Shown piece after piece: positions 41,390 to 51,802 of a stretch of 64,000 bases of DNA (the stretch's first letter is position 1; every line of letters starts with the position of its first letter). The notes beneath the pieces were generated by a model. The model did not search any database and was not told the DNA's origin. It was given only the letters and a program-made list of their open reading frames with translations. The translations under genes and the position numbers were made by a program. This stretch comes from Archangium violaceum. GTDB taxonomy: Bacteria > Myxococcota > Myxococcia > Myxococcales > Myxococcaceae. The stretch spans positions 2,108,001 to 2,172,000 of the forward strand of contig NZ_CP069338.1 of NCBI RefSeq assembly GCF_016859125.1, in the 5' to 3' direction.

Positions 41390-44011
41390 TCAGTGTCCCC
41401 CCTGCCCGGCCGGGTGTCGGGGCAGCCGCACCGTGAACGTGGTGCCCTCCCGCTCCGTGGAGCGCACCGCCACCGTTCCCCCATGCGCCTGGACGAGCTG
41501 CTCGACGATGTAGAGCCCCAACCCCAACCCGGCGCTGGTCGACGAGGGGGGCTCTTCCTCCGCGAACCGCCGGAAGGGCTCGAAGATGGACTCGAGCCGC
41601 TCGGGCGGAATGGGCGGGCCCTCGTTGTGCACCTCCAACCGGACGCCCCCGTCCTCCCCATGCAGCACGATGCGGACCCGCGTCTCCTCCGGACTGTAGT
41701 CGAGCGCGTTCTTGCCCAGGTTGACGAGCAGCTGGGTGAGCCGGTCCGGGTCCCACTCCCCTCGTAGGTCCCCCTCCACCTCCAGCTCCACCACCCTCCC
41801 GGGACGCCCCGCCTCCAGCTCGTCCACCACCTCGCGGCAGAGCGCGCCCAGCTCCACCTCCCGCGGGCTGATGGGAATGCCTCCCCCCAGCCGCCCCCGC
41901 GCGAAGTCGAGCAGATCGGAAATCATCCGCTTCATGCGCTCGGCGCTGGTGACGATGCGGCGCACCCCCTTCACGTGCCGCTCGCCCAGGTCCTCCAAAC
42001 GCAGCAGCGCGTGGGCCGACAGGAGGATGGCGTTGAGCGGGTTGCGCAGATCGTGCGAGACGATGCTCATGAAGCGCTCGCGGAACTCCGCCGTCCGGCG
42101 CAGGTGCTCCTCCGCGCGCTTCTGCTCGGAGATCTCCACCACCACCGAGCCCAGCCCGGAGATGGCGCCGTCCTCGTCGCGGACCGGGTAGAAGCTGACC
42201 AGCCAGTACCGCCTGACTCCAGGCGAGGCGGGCGTCTCACCCGATATCTCCACATCCATCACCGGCTGCCCCGTCTCCAGCACCCGCCGCAGGAAGGGCT
42301 CCACCTGGGAGGCGAGGTCCGGCAGCACCTCGCGCAACCGCTTCCCCAGATGCTCATGGGAGGGCAGCCCATTGATTCGGGCCAGGCGCTCATTGAGGCG
42401 GACGAAGCGCAGGTCCATATCCCAGAAGCCCAGCCCCACGGGCACCGTCTCCATGATGACGTCCAGGCGGGACAGGGCCACCTGAGCGGCGGTACGCGCC
42501 CGCAGCTCGGCATCATAGAGGCGCCCCCGCTCCAACGCCTGGGCACACTGGCCGACGACCACGAGCATCCATGCCCGCTCGTCCTCGGGGAAGGGGTGCC
42601 GCCTGTGGAAGGACAACCCGATGGCGCCCAGGGCCCGGCCCTCCACCCAGAGCGGCAGGGCGGCGAAGGCGCCGTACTCCTCCACCTGGGGGTGCCCCCT
42701 CCACTCCGGGTAGTCCACCAGGAAGGCCTCGCGCGACTCATAGAAGATGGGGGCCCCCGTGCGCACCGCCTCGCGGAACATGATGCGGGTGTCGGACGGG
42801 AAGTGCGTCCACTCGCGCATCTCCTCCTCGAGGTAGCCGGTGGTCTCCAGCAGGTCGAACCACTGGCCGTCCTCCGACAACAGCCCGAGCGAGCCGCCCG
42901 CGGCCCCCAGCGCCCGCACCGCCTTCTCCACCACCACGTGGGCCACCTCGGCGCCGCTGAGCGCCTGCGACAGCGCGGCCGTCACCTCCTGGAGACGGGT
43001 GGTGCGCGACTCCTGCTCCCTCAGCCGCGCCAACGCCCGCTCGGCCTGCTCTCGCGCCTGGCGCTCGCGCGCGGCCAGTTGCGCCTGGAGGATGAGGAGG
43101 GTGGCCCGCCCCACCATCGCCCGGAAGAGGAGCATGTCCTCGTTGGAGAACTCGAAGGCGGTGCGGCTGCCCATCATCGCCACCCCGAGGACCTCCTCCC
43201 CCTGCATCAGCGGCACCCCATAGAGGCCCCGCGTCCCCTGGCTCCGGAAGGCCCCCGTCTTCACCTGCGGGGCCGTGGCCGCCGAGCGCAGCGCCATGGG
43301 ACGCCGCTCGGTGGCGATGCGGCCACAGAAGCCCTCACCCATCCGCATGCCGAAGCCGGAGGTCACCAGCTCCTCCAGGCCCACCGAGGCCCTCGCCCGG
43401 AGCAGGTCCCCCTCGCGCAGCAGCAGCGTGACCGAATCCACCGCCGTGGTGGACTCCAGGATGACGCGCAGCAACTTCGGCAGGAAGACGTCCAGGTCCT
43501 CCGTCCCGAGCGCCGCCTGGGAAATGCGCTCGAGGACCTGGAAGGTCCGCTCGCGCGCCCTCGCATGCCGGGCAACGGCGGCGGCCACCAGCTCGTCGAA
43601 GGCCCCATTGAAGCGCTCCAGCTCCCAGAGGAGCGCGGCCAGCTCGCTCGGAGCGGTGCGCTCGAGGTGATCGGCGTAGAGCCGGAGGATGCTGGTACGC
43701 AGGGCCGAGTACTCGCCGGACGCCTCCTCCAGGTCATAGCCCAGGTCCAGGCGCTCCAGCGCGTCGAGCTCCGGCGTCTCCGCTAGCGCCCCGTGCTCGG
43801 CCCCCCGGTGGAGCGCTTCCAACATCCCCGCCATCCGGTCGAGCAGGAGCGGCAGGTGGGTGCCGAGCCGGGGATGGGGGAGGCCCCGGGTGCCGGGCAG
43901 CAGGCGCACCGCCCGCTCCCAGTGCTCCAGGATGCGTGAGCGGTGCTCCCGGATGAACTCGTGTAGAAGCAGGCGCCCCGAGGTCTCCAGGGTTGTTGGA
44001 TGCTCCGCCAT
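41390..44011 (-). CDS. Hybrid-sensor histidine kinase: RsbRD, two GAF, PAS, HisKA, HATPase
   Basis: 873 residues from ATG 44011; no membrane segment, so cytoplasmic. Domains in order: RsbRD-like N-terminal domain (about 15-150, LLHEFIREHRSRILEHWERA), GAF (about 165-310), a coiled coil (about 318-355), second GAF (about 360-515), PAS (about 535-655, overlapping its end with the dimerisation domain) and HisKA with phospho-acceptor His653 in VSHDLRNPLNA. The ATPase domain has NLGKNALDYSP (N box) and GLGLGLYIVEQ (G box). The RsbRD domain is known from stress-signalling stressosome-type regulators. No receiver domain and no obvious cognate regulator next to it; the divergent Che operon starts 216 bp away and may be a partner. 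Confidence 0.88.
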   Translation of the reverse strand: MAEHPTTLETSGRLLLHEFIREHRSRILEHWERAVRLLPGTRGLPHPRLGTHLPLLLDRMAGMLEALHRGAEHGALAETPELDALERLDLGYDLEEASGEYSALRTSILRLYADHLERTAPSELAALLWELERFNGAFDELVAAAVARHARARERTFQVLERISQAALGTEDLDVFLPKLLRVILESTTAVDSVTLLLREGDLLRARASVGLEELVTSGFGMRMGEGFCGRIATERRPMALRSAATAPQVKTGAFRSQGTRGLYGVPLMQGEEVLGVAMMGSRTAFEFSNEDMLLFRAMVGRATLLILQAQLAARERQAREQAERALARLREQESRTTRLQEVTAALSQALSGAEVAHVVVEKAVRALGAAGGSLGLLSEDGQWFDLLETTGYLEEEMREWTHFPSDTRIMFREAVRTGAPIFYESREAFLVDYPEWRGHPQVEEYGAFAALPLWVEGRALGAIGLSFHRRHPFPEDERAWMLVVVGQCAQALERGRLYDAELRARTAAQVALSRLDVIMETVPVGLGFWDMDLRFVRLNERLARINGLPSHEHLGKRLREVLPDLASQVEPFLRRVLETGQPVMDVEISGETPASPGVRRYWLVSFYPVRDEDGAISGLGSVVVEISEQKRAEEHLRRTAEFRERFMSIVSHDLRNPLNAILLSAHALLRLEDLGERHVKGVRRIVTSAERMKRMISDLLDFARGRLGGGIPISPREVELGALCREVVDELEAGRPGRVVELEVEGDLRGEWDPDRLTQLLVNLGKNALDYSPEETRVRIVLHGEDGGVRLEVHNEGPPIPPERLESIFEPFRRFAEEEPPSSTSAGLGLGLYIVEQLVQAHGGTVAVRSTEREGTTFTVRLPRHPAGQGGH

Positions 44012-44226
44012 GCCCTGAAGATGGAGCCGCCGCCATTCGTGAGGCCTCCACCCCTCGATGCACGCCCGGCAGCACCCTCCCGGGGCACCCGCCGGGGGGA
44101 ACGTCATGCAGCAGGGTGGACCCGGCGATGCACGACGTCCACCATCTGCCAGGTCTCCGCGTTACCCTCCACACGAGCAACCAGGACAAGCCGCCCGGTC
44201 CTACACTGTACACCTTAGGGAGACGC

Positions 44227-44703
44227 ATGGTGACGCCGACGCCTCGCGAGGTCCTTCTCTTCACGCTGGAGGGGCAACGCTACGCGCTGCACATGGAGGA
44301 CGTACGCGAGCTGGCCCGGGCCGTCCGCCTCACCCCCCTGCCCCGCGCCCCCGCCGTGGTGGAGGGCCTGCTGAACCTGCGCGGCGAGCTCCTCCCCGTC
44401 CTGGACATGCGCCAGCGCTTCCGCCTGCCCGCCCGCCCGCTCTCTTCCTCGGACCACCTCGTGGTGGCCCAGGCGGGCTCCCGCCGTGTCGTGCTGCGGG
44501 TGGACCGGGCCGAGGGCCTGCTCTCCCTTGAGCCGGGCAGTCTCGATTCGACGCCCGGAGAGCTGCCGGGCGTGGGCTACGTGGCCGGTGCCCTCAAGCT
44601 GCCCGATGGGCTCGTGCTCCTGCATGACCTGCGCACCTTCCTCTCGGAGGCGGAGGCGCTGGAGTTGGAGGAGGCGCTCGCACAGGAGGGAGTCTCCCGG
44701 TGA
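44227..44703 (+). CDS. cheW: CheW-type coupling protein (first of two)
   Basis: 158 residues forming a CheW domain: LLFTLEGQRYALHMEDVRE, VEGLLNLRGELLPVLDMRQRF and a final strand pair with LPDGLVLLHDLRTFL. It couples the chemoreceptor to the CheA kinase. The start at 44227 follows GGGAG-like sequence; the open frame upstream is not coding. It is the first gene of a six-gene operon in which each stop overlaps the next start by 4 bp, which implies translational coupling and fixed stoichiometry. Confidence 0.9.
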   Translation: MVTPTPREVLLFTLEGQRYALHMEDVRELARAVRLTPLPRAPAVVEGLLNLRGELLPVLDMRQRFRLPARPLSSSDHLVVAQAGSRRVVLRVDRAEGLLSLEPGSLDSTPGELPGVGYVAGALKLPDGLVLLHDLRTFLSEAEALELEEALAQEGVSR

Positions 44704-46181
44704 GCGGCGACGACTCCCGGAGCTGGCGCCATCCCGGCTATGTCCTGGTCCTCGACCTCGTCGCCGCGCGCGCGGGCCTGCTGCCGCCGAGCTGCCCTCC
44801 AGCCGCCATGGAGGGCATCGACCGGGCCATGGCCCGCGTGGGCCTGTCCAACGACTTCGACGCCTACCGCGCGCGGCTCGAGGCGGACCCCGCGGCGATG
44901 GATGACCTGCTGGTGGAGCTCACCATCGGGGAGACGTACTTCTTCCGCAACCCGGAGCACTTCGACTTCGTGCGCCGCGAGGTGCTCCCGGACCTGCGCC
45001 GGCTCCGGGGCCCGGGGCATGTGGTCCGCGCATGGAGCGCCGGCTGCGCCTCGGGAGAGGAGCCCTACTCCCTGGCGGTGCTCCTCATGGAGGAAGGCTA
45101 CGGGGCGCACATGGAGGTGCGGGGCACGGACGTGTCACGCGCGGCCCTCGCCCGGGCCAGCGTGGCCAGCTACGGCGAATGGTCCCTGCGCGGCACCGAC
45201 GCCGGCCGCATGCGGCCCTTCCTGCTCCCGGAGGGCAAGCGCTACACCCTCGCCCAGGAGGTGCGTGAGCGCGTCCATTTCGGCTACCTCAACCTCGCCG
45301 AGGACTCCTGGCCGTCCGCGGCTCACGGCATCTGGGGCCTGGACATCATCTTCTGCCGCAATGTCCTCATCTACTTCAACCGCCTCACCATCGAGGCGGT
45401 GGCCCGGAGGCTCCACGCCGCGCTCGCCGAGGGCGGCGTCCTCATCACCGGCCCCTCGGATCCTCCGCTCGGCGAGTACGCGCCCTTCGAGACCCTCGTC
45501 ACCGACTGGGGCATCGCCTACCACCGGCCCGTCCCGGGCGACACCACCCGGATGCACTCCCTGCGCCTCATTCCGGCCCCCGATCCGGCTCCCGCGCCGG
45601 CTCCCCTCGAGCCGACTCCCGCGCCACCGGCCCCCACCGTGCTCCCGCCTCCTCCGCCCGCGCTCCCCTCCCCGGCCGGACCCGAGGGACTGGAGGGAGC
45701 GAAGCAGGCCCTCGCCCGAGGAGACTGGCACGAGGCGGCGCGGCTGGCCGGGGCGCTCCAGGAGGACCCGGGCGCCGCGGCGGTGGCGGTGCGGGCCCTG
45801 GCGAACCTCGAGCCACTGGCCGCCGTGCGCGCCTGTGCCGAGGCCGCCGCGCGTCACCCGCTCGCCGTGGAATTGCGCTACCTGGAGGCGATGTTGCTGC
45901 TGGGGCTCGGCCGATTGCAGGAGTCCGAGCGCGCCGTGCGACAGGCCCTCTACCTCGAGCCCTCGCTGGCCGTGGCCCACCTCATGTTGGGCCACATCCT
46001 CCGGCGGCAGGGGGACAGGGAGGGGGCCCGACGTGCCTTCCGCGCCGCCGAGTCGCTGTGCGCCACGCTCCCTCCGGACACCCCGGTGTTCCTGGCCGAC
46101 GGCGAACGCGCGGGCAGGTTGATAGAGGTAGCTCGCGACGAGCGCACCCGGTTGGAAGCCCATGAGGAGACGCGTGGATGA
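44700..46181 (+). CDS. cheR: CheR-type methyltransferase with C-terminal TPR
   Basis: 493 residues from GTG 44700 (4-bp overlap with cheW). CheR domain at about 20-285: TIGETYFFRNPEHF, the S-adenosylmethionine motif VRAWSAGCASGEEPYS and IIFCRNVLIYF. A Pro-rich linker (about 290-325) leads to TPR-like repeats (about 335-480; e.g. LGRLQESERAVRQALYLEPSLAVAHLMLGHILRRQGDREGA has been cut short here). It methylates receptor glutamates, using the TPR part for docking. CheR with a TPR tail is typical of Wsp and other non-motility chemosensory pathways. Confidence 0.9.
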   Translation: MSGDDSRSWRHPGYVLVLDLVAARAGLLPPSCPPAAMEGIDRAMARVGLSNDFDAYRARLEADPAAMDDLLVELTIGETYFFRNPEHFDFVRREVLPDLRRLRGPGHVVRAWSAGCASGEEPYSLAVLLMEEGYGAHMEVRGTDVSRAALARASVASYGEWSLRGTDAGRMRPFLLPEGKRYTLAQEVRERVHFGYLNLAEDSWPSAAHGIWGLDIIFCRNVLIYFNRLTIEAVARRLHAALAEGGVLITGPSDPPLGEYAPFETLVTDWGIAYHRPVPGDTTRMHSLRLIPAPDPAPAPAPLEPTPAPPAPTVLPPPPPALPSPAGPEGLEGAKQALARGDWHEAARLAGALQEDPGAAAVAVRALANLEPLAAVRACAEAAARHPLAVELRYLEAMLLLGLGRLQESERAVRQALYLEPSLAVAHLMLGHILRRQGDREGARRAFRAAESLCATLPPDTPVFLADGERAGRLIEVARDERTRLEAHEETRG

Positions 46182-46807
46182 CAGGAGGCGATGACGCGAA
46201 GGGAGGCGGGTTGGACTGGGCCGCCGCCTATAGGAAGCTGGCCCGGCTCGCCGCCGAGACCCGGGCCGCCACCCGGGTCGACCCCGAGCGGGAAGCGGCG
46301 CTGCTCGAGGAACGCGCACGGCTCCTGGCACGGCCGCTCGACCGCCAGTCCCGGACAGGCCCCCTGCTGGAGCTGATGCACTTCCGCGCCGGCGAGCAGG
46401 GCTACGCGCTGGAGACCCGCTTCATCCTGGAGGTGCTGCGCGTCCCGGAGCAGCTCGTCCCCCTGCCTGGCGCGCCGGACCTGCTGCGCGGCCTCACCCT
46501 GCTGCATGGCGAGGTGCTCGCCGTGGTGGAGCTCTCTCCCCTCTTCGGACGGGCCGCGCCCACCACCCACGGGCCCATCCTGGTGGTGGGCTCGGGCCGG
46601 CCGGAGCTGGGCCTGCGCGCCGACGCGGTGGAGGAGGTGCTCGTCGTCTCGCGCGACACGCTCCTGCCCCCCCCGCCCGTGCTCGACACGCGGGAGCGGA
46701 CACTCGTGTCCGGCATCAGCCGGGACGGAATCATCGTACTGGAGGGAGAGGCCCTGCTGGGGGATGGTCGCCTCTTCTTCGACCTCTCCGAGGAAAGGAT
46801 CGCATGA
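46178..46807 (+). CDS. cheW: CheW-type coupling protein (second, with N-terminal extension)
   Basis: 209 residues. A helical N-terminal extension (about 1-60, [16 protein letters not shown]) precedes the CheW domain (about 62-205: [46 protein letters not shown]). The extension matches the architecture of WspD-like proteins. Two CheW proteins in the same operon could bind different faces of the receptor array. Overlaps its neighbours by 4 bp on both sides. Confidence 0.88.
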   Translation: MTGGDDAKGGGLDWAAAYRKLARLAAETRAATRVDPEREAALLEERARLLARPLDRQSRTGPLLELMHFRAGEQGYALETRFILEVLRVPEQLVPLPGAPDLLRGLTLLHGEVLAVVELSPLFGRAAPTTHGPILVVGSGRPELGLRADAVEEVLVVSRDTLLPPPPVLDTRERTLVSGISRDGIIVLEGEALLGDGRLFFDLSEERIA

Positions 46808-48453
46808 GTATCGGGAAGAAGATCGCCCTGGGCTTTGGCTTGTCCCTGCTGGTGCTGCTCGCCGTGGCACTGGTGGCCTACCAGGGCGCGCGGCAGCTCA
46901 CCGAGACCGCCGAGAAACTGGTGGAGAGCCGCGACCAGGGCCGTGCCATCCGGGAAGTCCGCTCGAGCCTCGTGGATGCCGAGACCGGCCAGCGTGGCTT
47001 CCTCCTCACCGGCGAGGAGCGCTACCTGGAGCCCTACGAGCAGGCCCTCCGGGAGCTGAACTCGGAGCTGGAGACCCTGCGCAAGTCGCTCCGGGACGAG
47101 CCGGAGCAACTCGCGCGGCTGGCCCGCATCGAGCCCCTCATCCGCGACAGGCTCGCCGAGCTGGACCTGGTCCTCCGCCTCCGGCGGGAGCAGAACCTGC
47201 CGGCGGCGGTGGTCCGCCTCCAGCAGACGCGGGGCAAGCAGCTCATGGAGCAGATCCGCCAGCAGATCGGCGAGATGCTGGAGACCGAGAACCAACGCTG
47301 GAACCAGTTCGAGCAGGAGGCCCGGAGAAGCTCCGAGCGCAGCATGGTGGTGCTGGGGCTGGGCACGCTGCTGGGCTTCCTCATCGTCGTCCTGGGCAGC
47401 TACCGCGTCACCCGGGGCATCACCGAGCCCCTGGACAAGCTGGTGAAGGGCGCCGAGCAGATCGGCCGGGGTAACTTCGCCCACCGCATCGACGTGCACC
47501 ACCAGGACGAGACGGGTGAATTGGCGCGCGCCTTCAACGCCATGGCCGAGCGCCGCCAGCAGGCCGAGGCGCTGCTGGCGAAGCAGGCCGAGGAGCGCGA
47601 GCACACCCTGCGGACGGTGGCCGAGTTCGTCAACCAGCTCGCGGGCACCACGGCGGAGGTGCTCGCCAGCACCACGGAGCAGGTGGCCGGGGCCCAGGAG
47701 CAGGGCAGCGCGGTGGCGCAGACGGTGAGCACCATCGAGGAGATCGCGCAGACGTCGGACGAAGCCGCGGGCCGGGCGCGCGCGGTGAGCGAGTCGGCGC
47801 GCCACTCGGAGGAGGTGGGCAAGAGCGGCAAGCGCGCGGTGGAGGAGGCCATCACCTCCATGAGCGCCGTGCGCGAGCAGGTGGAGTCCATCGCCTCGCG
47901 CATCCTCGCCCTGGCCGAGCAGGCCCAGGCCATCGGCGACATCATCACCACCGTCAACGACATCTCCGAGCAGACCCACATGCTGGCGCTCAACGCCTCC
48001 ATCGAGGCCAGCCGCGCCGGCGAGCATGGCCGGGGCTTCGCCGTCGTGGCCGCCGAGGTGAAGGCCCTGGCGGACCAGTCCAAGAAGGCCACCAACCAGG
48101 TGCGGCAGATCCTCGGGCAGATCCAGAAGGCCACCCAGGGCGCGGTGATGACGACGGAGGAGGGCACCAAGAGCGTGACCTCGGCCACCCGGGTCGTGAC
48201 GCAGGCGGGCGCCCACATCCAGACGCTCAGCGAGCTGCTCTCCCAGGCCTCGCTCACCGCGGCGCAGATCTCCGCCTCGGCCAGCCAGCAGGCCACCGGT
48301 ATCGGGCAGATCCGCCAGGCCATGCGCGACGTGAGCCAGGCCACCCAGCAGACGCTCACCAGCACCCGGCAGACGGAGCGGGCGATCCAGGAGCTCAACA
48401 TCATGGGCCAGAAGCTCAAGGGCCTGCTCAGCGAGTACGGACGCGCGGCATGA
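46804..48453 (+). CDS. Methyl-accepting chemotaxis protein, CHASE3-HAMP
   Basis: 549 residues. First membrane segment at about 9-29 ([21 protein letters not shown]), a helical CHASE3-like periplasmic domain (about 35-180, with [22 protein letters not shown]), a second membrane segment (about 182-202, [19 protein letters not shown]), HAMP (about 203-256) and a cytoplasmic signalling domain with the hairpin tip [26 protein letters not shown]. It would sense an unknown extracytoplasmic signal. The only receptor in the operon, so likely the dedicated input. Confidence 0.9.
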   Translation: MSIGKKIALGFGLSLLVLLAVALVAYQGARQLTETAEKLVESRDQGRAIREVRSSLVDAETGQRGFLLTGEERYLEPYEQALRELNSELETLRKSLRDEPEQLARLARIEPLIRDRLAELDLVLRLRREQNLPAAVVRLQQTRGKQLMEQIRQQIGEMLETENQRWNQFEQEARRSSERSMVVLGLGTLLGFLIVVLGSYRVTRGITEPLDKLVKGAEQIGRGNFAHRIDVHHQDETGELARAFNAMAERRQQAEALLAKQAEEREHTLRTVAEFVNQLAGTTAEVLASTTEQVAGAQEQGSAVAQTVSTIEEIAQTSDEAAGRARAVSESARHSEEVGKSGKRAVEEAITSMSAVREQVESIASRILALAEQAQAIGDIITTVNDISEQTHMLALNASIEASRAGEHGRGFAVVAAEVKALADQSKKATNQVRQILGQIQKATQGAVMTTEEGTKSVTSATRVVTQAGAHIQTLSELLSQASLTAAQISASASQQATGIGQIRQAMRDVSQATQQTLTSTRQTERAIQELNIMGQKLKGLLSEYGRAA

Positions 48454-50603
48454 CGATGGACCGGGACAGGCTCGCCCAGGCGTTGATGGCCACGTTCCTC
48501 GAGGAGCTCGAGGAGCACGTGGCCGCGCTCAACCGGGACCTGCTCGCGCTGGAGAAGAACCCCGCGCCCCCTCGCTTCGGCGAGCTGATGACGTCGCTGC
48601 TGCGCACGGTGCACAGCGTGAAGGGAGCCTCTCGGGCGGTGAGCGCGGGCGTCATCGAGATGGCCTGCCACCGGCTGGAGGAAGTCCTCGCGGCGGTGCA
48701 GCGCCTGATGCGCGCGCCCCCGGAGCTGATGGAGCTGTGCTTCACCGCCGCGGACGCGCTGGACGACGCGGGGCGGCGGCTGGCGCAGAAGCAGGACATG
48801 AAGGGCTCGCCGCTGGAGGCCCTGCTGCCCCGGCTGGAGGCGGCGGCCCGTGCCCCCGGGTCCCTCCGGCCCGCGCCCCCGGTGGCCCTGGAGCCGGTAC
48901 GCACCACCCAGCCCGGGACGCCCCCTCCCTCAACTCCCCCGGAGGCTCCCGCCCCGGCAGCGGAGGGATTGCCGGTGCGCGTATCCGCCCAGAAGCTGGA
49001 CGCCCTGCTGGCCCGGAGCGGCGAGCTGCGCGTGGCGGGCCTGCGCATGGAAGGCCGGGTGGAGCTGCTGGAGACGGTGCGCGAGGAGTTGCACCAGCTC
49101 CGCCTCCAGTTGAAGGGCGCGGAGGAAACGGCGGCGCGGCGGTTGGAGACGCGGCTGGCGCAGCTCGGCCGGGCGCTCGCGGCGGACCGGCGGACGCTGC
49201 TGCAGGCCACGAGCGGCCTGGACGAGGAGGTGAGGCGCGCGCGCACGCTGCCCTTCGCCGAGGCCTGCGCGGGACTGGAGCGCACCACGCGGGACCTGGC
49301 ACACGCCGCGGGCAAGGAGGTGGGGCTCGAGGTGCGGGGTGGCGCGCTGGAGCTGGACCGCTCGCTGTTGCAGGGCCTGCGCGAGCCCCTGCTGCACCTG
49401 GTGCGCAACGCGGTGGCGCACGGGGTGGAGACGCCAGCGGAGCGGCGCGAGGCGGGCAAGCCCGAGGAGGGCCGGGTGACGTTGTCCGCGAGGCTGCGCG
49501 GGGGCCGGGTGCAGGTGATGGTGGAGGACGACGGGCGGGGGTTGGACCTGGCCAGCATCCGCGCGCGGGCGCGGGCCCGGGGACTCCCCGTGCTGGAGGA
49601 CGCCGGGGACGTGCGGCTCATCTTCATGTCCGGCCTGTCCACGGCGGATTCGGTGACGGCCGTGTCCGGCCGCGGGGTGGGGCTGGACGTGGTGCGCTCG
49701 CAGGTGGAAGGGATGCGCGGCGGCGTGGACGTGACCTTCGAGCCGGGCCAGGGCACGCGCTTCGTCCTGGACGTGCCCCTCACGCTCAGCACGCTGCGGG
49801 TGCTGCTGGTGACGGCGGGAGGGCAGACCTTCGCGGTGGCGGGAGAGAGCGTGGAGCGGCTGTTGCGCCTGGGGCCCGGGGACGTCCGGGTGGTGGAGGG
49901 ACGACAGCTGTGGACGGCGCCCCAGGCCCTGGTGCCACTGGCCACGCTGGCCACGGTGCTCGGCCTGCCCGACAGTGTGCCGCGCGCACGCCCCGGGGCC
50001 ATGGTGCTCGGCTCGGGCGAGCTGCGCGCCGTGCTGGTGGTGGACGAGGTGGTGGCCGAGCAGGAGGTGCTCATCCGCGGCCTGGGTGCGCGCATCCGCC
50101 GCGCGCGCCACGTCACGGGAATGGCGGTGCTGCCGGACGGGCGCCTGGCCCCCCTGCTCAACGCCCACTCGCTGGTGCGCGCCGCCGAGGGCCGCACCGC
50201 CCCCTCGGGCCTCTTCCCCACTCCCGTCGAGAAGAAGGCCCGCCGGCGCGTCCTGCTCGCCGACGACTCGATGACCACCCGCGCCCTGGAGCAGAGCATC
50301 CTCGAGGCGGCCGGCTACGACGTGCTCGCGTGCGTGGACGGGCAGGAGGCCTGGGATCGGCTGCAGGCGGAGGGAGCCGAGGCCATCGTCTCGGACGTGG
50401 AGATGCCGCGCATGGACGGCTTCGCCCTCACCGAGGCGGTGCGCGGTTCACCGCGCTTCAACCGGCTGCCCGTGGTACTCGTCACCGCGCGCTCCAAGCC
50501 CGAGGACAGGGCGCGGGGCCTCCAGGTGGGCGCCAGCGCCTACCTGGTGAAGAGCGCATTCGACCAGACCCAACTGCTGGAGACCCTGAGGCAGCTCCTA
50601 TGA
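48450..50603 (+). CDS. cheA: CheA-type histidine kinase with C-terminal receiver (hybrid)
   Basis: 717 residues. Hpt domain with phospho-acceptor His55 in [10 protein letters not shown]; a proline-rich linker with no recognisable CheY-binding domain; dimerisation and ATPase domains ([13 protein letters not shown] box, [18 protein letters not shown]); a CheW-like domain (about 445-580); and a receiver (about 595-717) with the phospho-acceptor Asp in [13 protein letters not shown]. The hybrid CheA-REC form is the WspE/FrzE arrangement, where the receiver acts as an internal output or phosphate sink. Overlaps its neighbours by 4 bp. Confidence 0.92.
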   Translation: MTMDRDRLAQALMATFLEELEEHVAALNRDLLALEKNPAPPRFGELMTSLLRTVHSVKGASRAVSAGVIEMACHRLEEVLAAVQRLMRAPPELMELCFTAADALDDAGRRLAQKQDMKGSPLEALLPRLEAAARAPGSLRPAPPVALEPVRTTQPGTPPPSTPPEAPAPAAEGLPVRVSAQKLDALLARSGELRVAGLRMEGRVELLETVREELHQLRLQLKGAEETAARRLETRLAQLGRALAADRRTLLQATSGLDEEVRRARTLPFAEACAGLERTTRDLAHAAGKEVGLEVRGGALELDRSLLQGLREPLLHLVRNAVAHGVETPAERREAGKPEEGRVTLSARLRGGRVQVMVEDDGRGLDLASIRARARARGLPVLEDAGDVRLIFMSGLSTADSVTAVSGRGVGLDVVRSQVEGMRGGVDVTFEPGQGTRFVLDVPLTLSTLRVLLVTAGGQTFAVAGESVERLLRLGPGDVRVVEGRQLWTAPQALVPLATLATVLGLPDSVPRARPGAMVLGSGELRAVLVVDEVVAEQEVLIRGLGARIRRARHVTGMAVLPDGRLAPLLNAHSLVRAAEGRTAPSGLFPTPVEKKARRRVLLADDSMTTRALEQSILEAAGYDVLACVDGQEAWDRLQAEGAEAIVSDVEMPRMDGFALTEAVRGSPRFNRLPVVLVTARSKPEDRARGLQVGASAYLVKSAFDQTQLLETLRQLL

Positions 50604-51658
50604 AGCCCGACAAGCTCCGCGTTCTCGTCGCCGAAGACTCCCCCACCGCCCGGCGCCTGCTGGTGGAAATCCTGCGCGCCGACCCCGCCTTCGAGGTGGT
50701 GGGCGAGGCGAAGGACGGCCTGGAGGCACTGGAGCTCACGCGCCGCCTGCGGCCGGACCTGGTCACCATGGACATCCAGATGCCGAACATGGATGGACTG
50801 GAGGCCACCAAGCGCATCATGACGGAGGTGCCCACACCGGTGGTGGTGGTGTCCACACTGGTGGAGCGAGACATCCAGACGTCCATGGCCGCGCTGCGCT
50901 CCGGAGCGCTGGCGGTGCTGCAGAAGCTGGTGGGCCCGCAGGCGCCGGACTTCGAGGACGAGGCCCGAAGGCTGCGCGACACGGTGAAGGCCATGGCCGA
51001 GGTGAAGGTGGTCCGGCACTGGCCCACGCGCGAGGCCCCTCCCACGCCGAGTCCTCCGATGACGCCGGCCCGCAGGACCAGGCCCGCGCTGCTGGCCATC
51101 GCCGCCTCCACGGGAGGCCCCGCGGCGCTGCACCGCATCCTCTCGGAGCTGCCCGCCGGCTACCCGCTGCCCATCCTCGTGGTGCAGCACATCGCCCTGG
51201 GCTTCGCCCGCGGACTGGCCACGTGGCTGGACAGTGTGTGCCCGTTGGAGGTGAAGGTGGCCGAGGACGGCGAGGCCCTGCGTCCGGGCGTCGTCTACAT
51301 CGCCCCGGATGATCGGCACCTCGGGGTGCGGGCCGACAGGTACGTGGAGGTGTCCAACGCGGCGCCGGTGGGCGGCTTCCGGCCCTCCGGCTCCTGGCTC
51401 TTCCGCTCGGCGAGCCGGGTCTTTGGCCCTTCCATGGCCGCCGCGGTCCTCACGGGAATGGGACAGGATGGTCTGGATGGTTTGCGGGAGGTGCATGAAG
51501 TCGGCGGCTGGGTGATGGCCCAGGACGAGGCCACCAGCGTCATCTACGGGATGCCTGGCGTGGCGGTGGCCGCCGGAATCGCCGATGAGATCCTCCCGCT
51601 GGGCGACTTCTCCCGGCGCTTCCGGGAGCTCGCCGGCCTGGAGGGCGAGCCGGTATAA
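50600..51658 (+). CDS. cheB: CheB-type protein-glutamate methylesterase
   Basis: 352 residues. N-terminal receiver (about 1-125) with the phospho-acceptor Asp58 in LVTMDIQMPNMDG, then the methylesterase domain with the catalytic Ser in IAASTGGPAAL, His in VVQHIALGF and Asp in TGMGQDGLDGL. It removes receptor methyl groups for adaptation. Starts at ATG 50600 overlapping the cheA stop (ATGA). The last gene of the six-gene coupled operon; in Wsp pathways a GGDEF response regulator would come next, but here a histidine kinase follows after 144 bp. Confidence 0.92.
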   Translation: MKPDKLRVLVAEDSPTARRLLVEILRADPAFEVVGEAKDGLEALELTRRLRPDLVTMDIQMPNMDGLEATKRIMTEVPTPVVVVSTLVERDIQTSMAALRSGALAVLQKLVGPQAPDFEDEARRLRDTVKAMAEVKVVRHWPTREAPPTPSPPMTPARRTRPALLAIAASTGGPAALHRILSELPAGYPLPILVVQHIALGFARGLATWLDSVCPLEVKVAEDGEALRPGVVYIAPDDRHLGVRADRYVEVSNAAPVGGFRPSGSWLFRSASRVFGPSMAAAVLTGMGQDGLDGLREVHEVGGWVMAQDEATSVIYGMPGVAVAAGIADEILPLGDFSRRFRELAGLEGEPV

Positions 51659-51802
51659 GAGGAACAGGCACGCCGCGTGCGCCCGTAGTAATAATTATCT
51701 TCTGGTCGACGGTCGCCGGAATGCCCGGCAATCGGGCTAGACTGCTCCCAGGTGAAATGAAATGAAGAAGAGGAGAGCCCTTACGCCCGTTGTGGCGACA
51801 CC

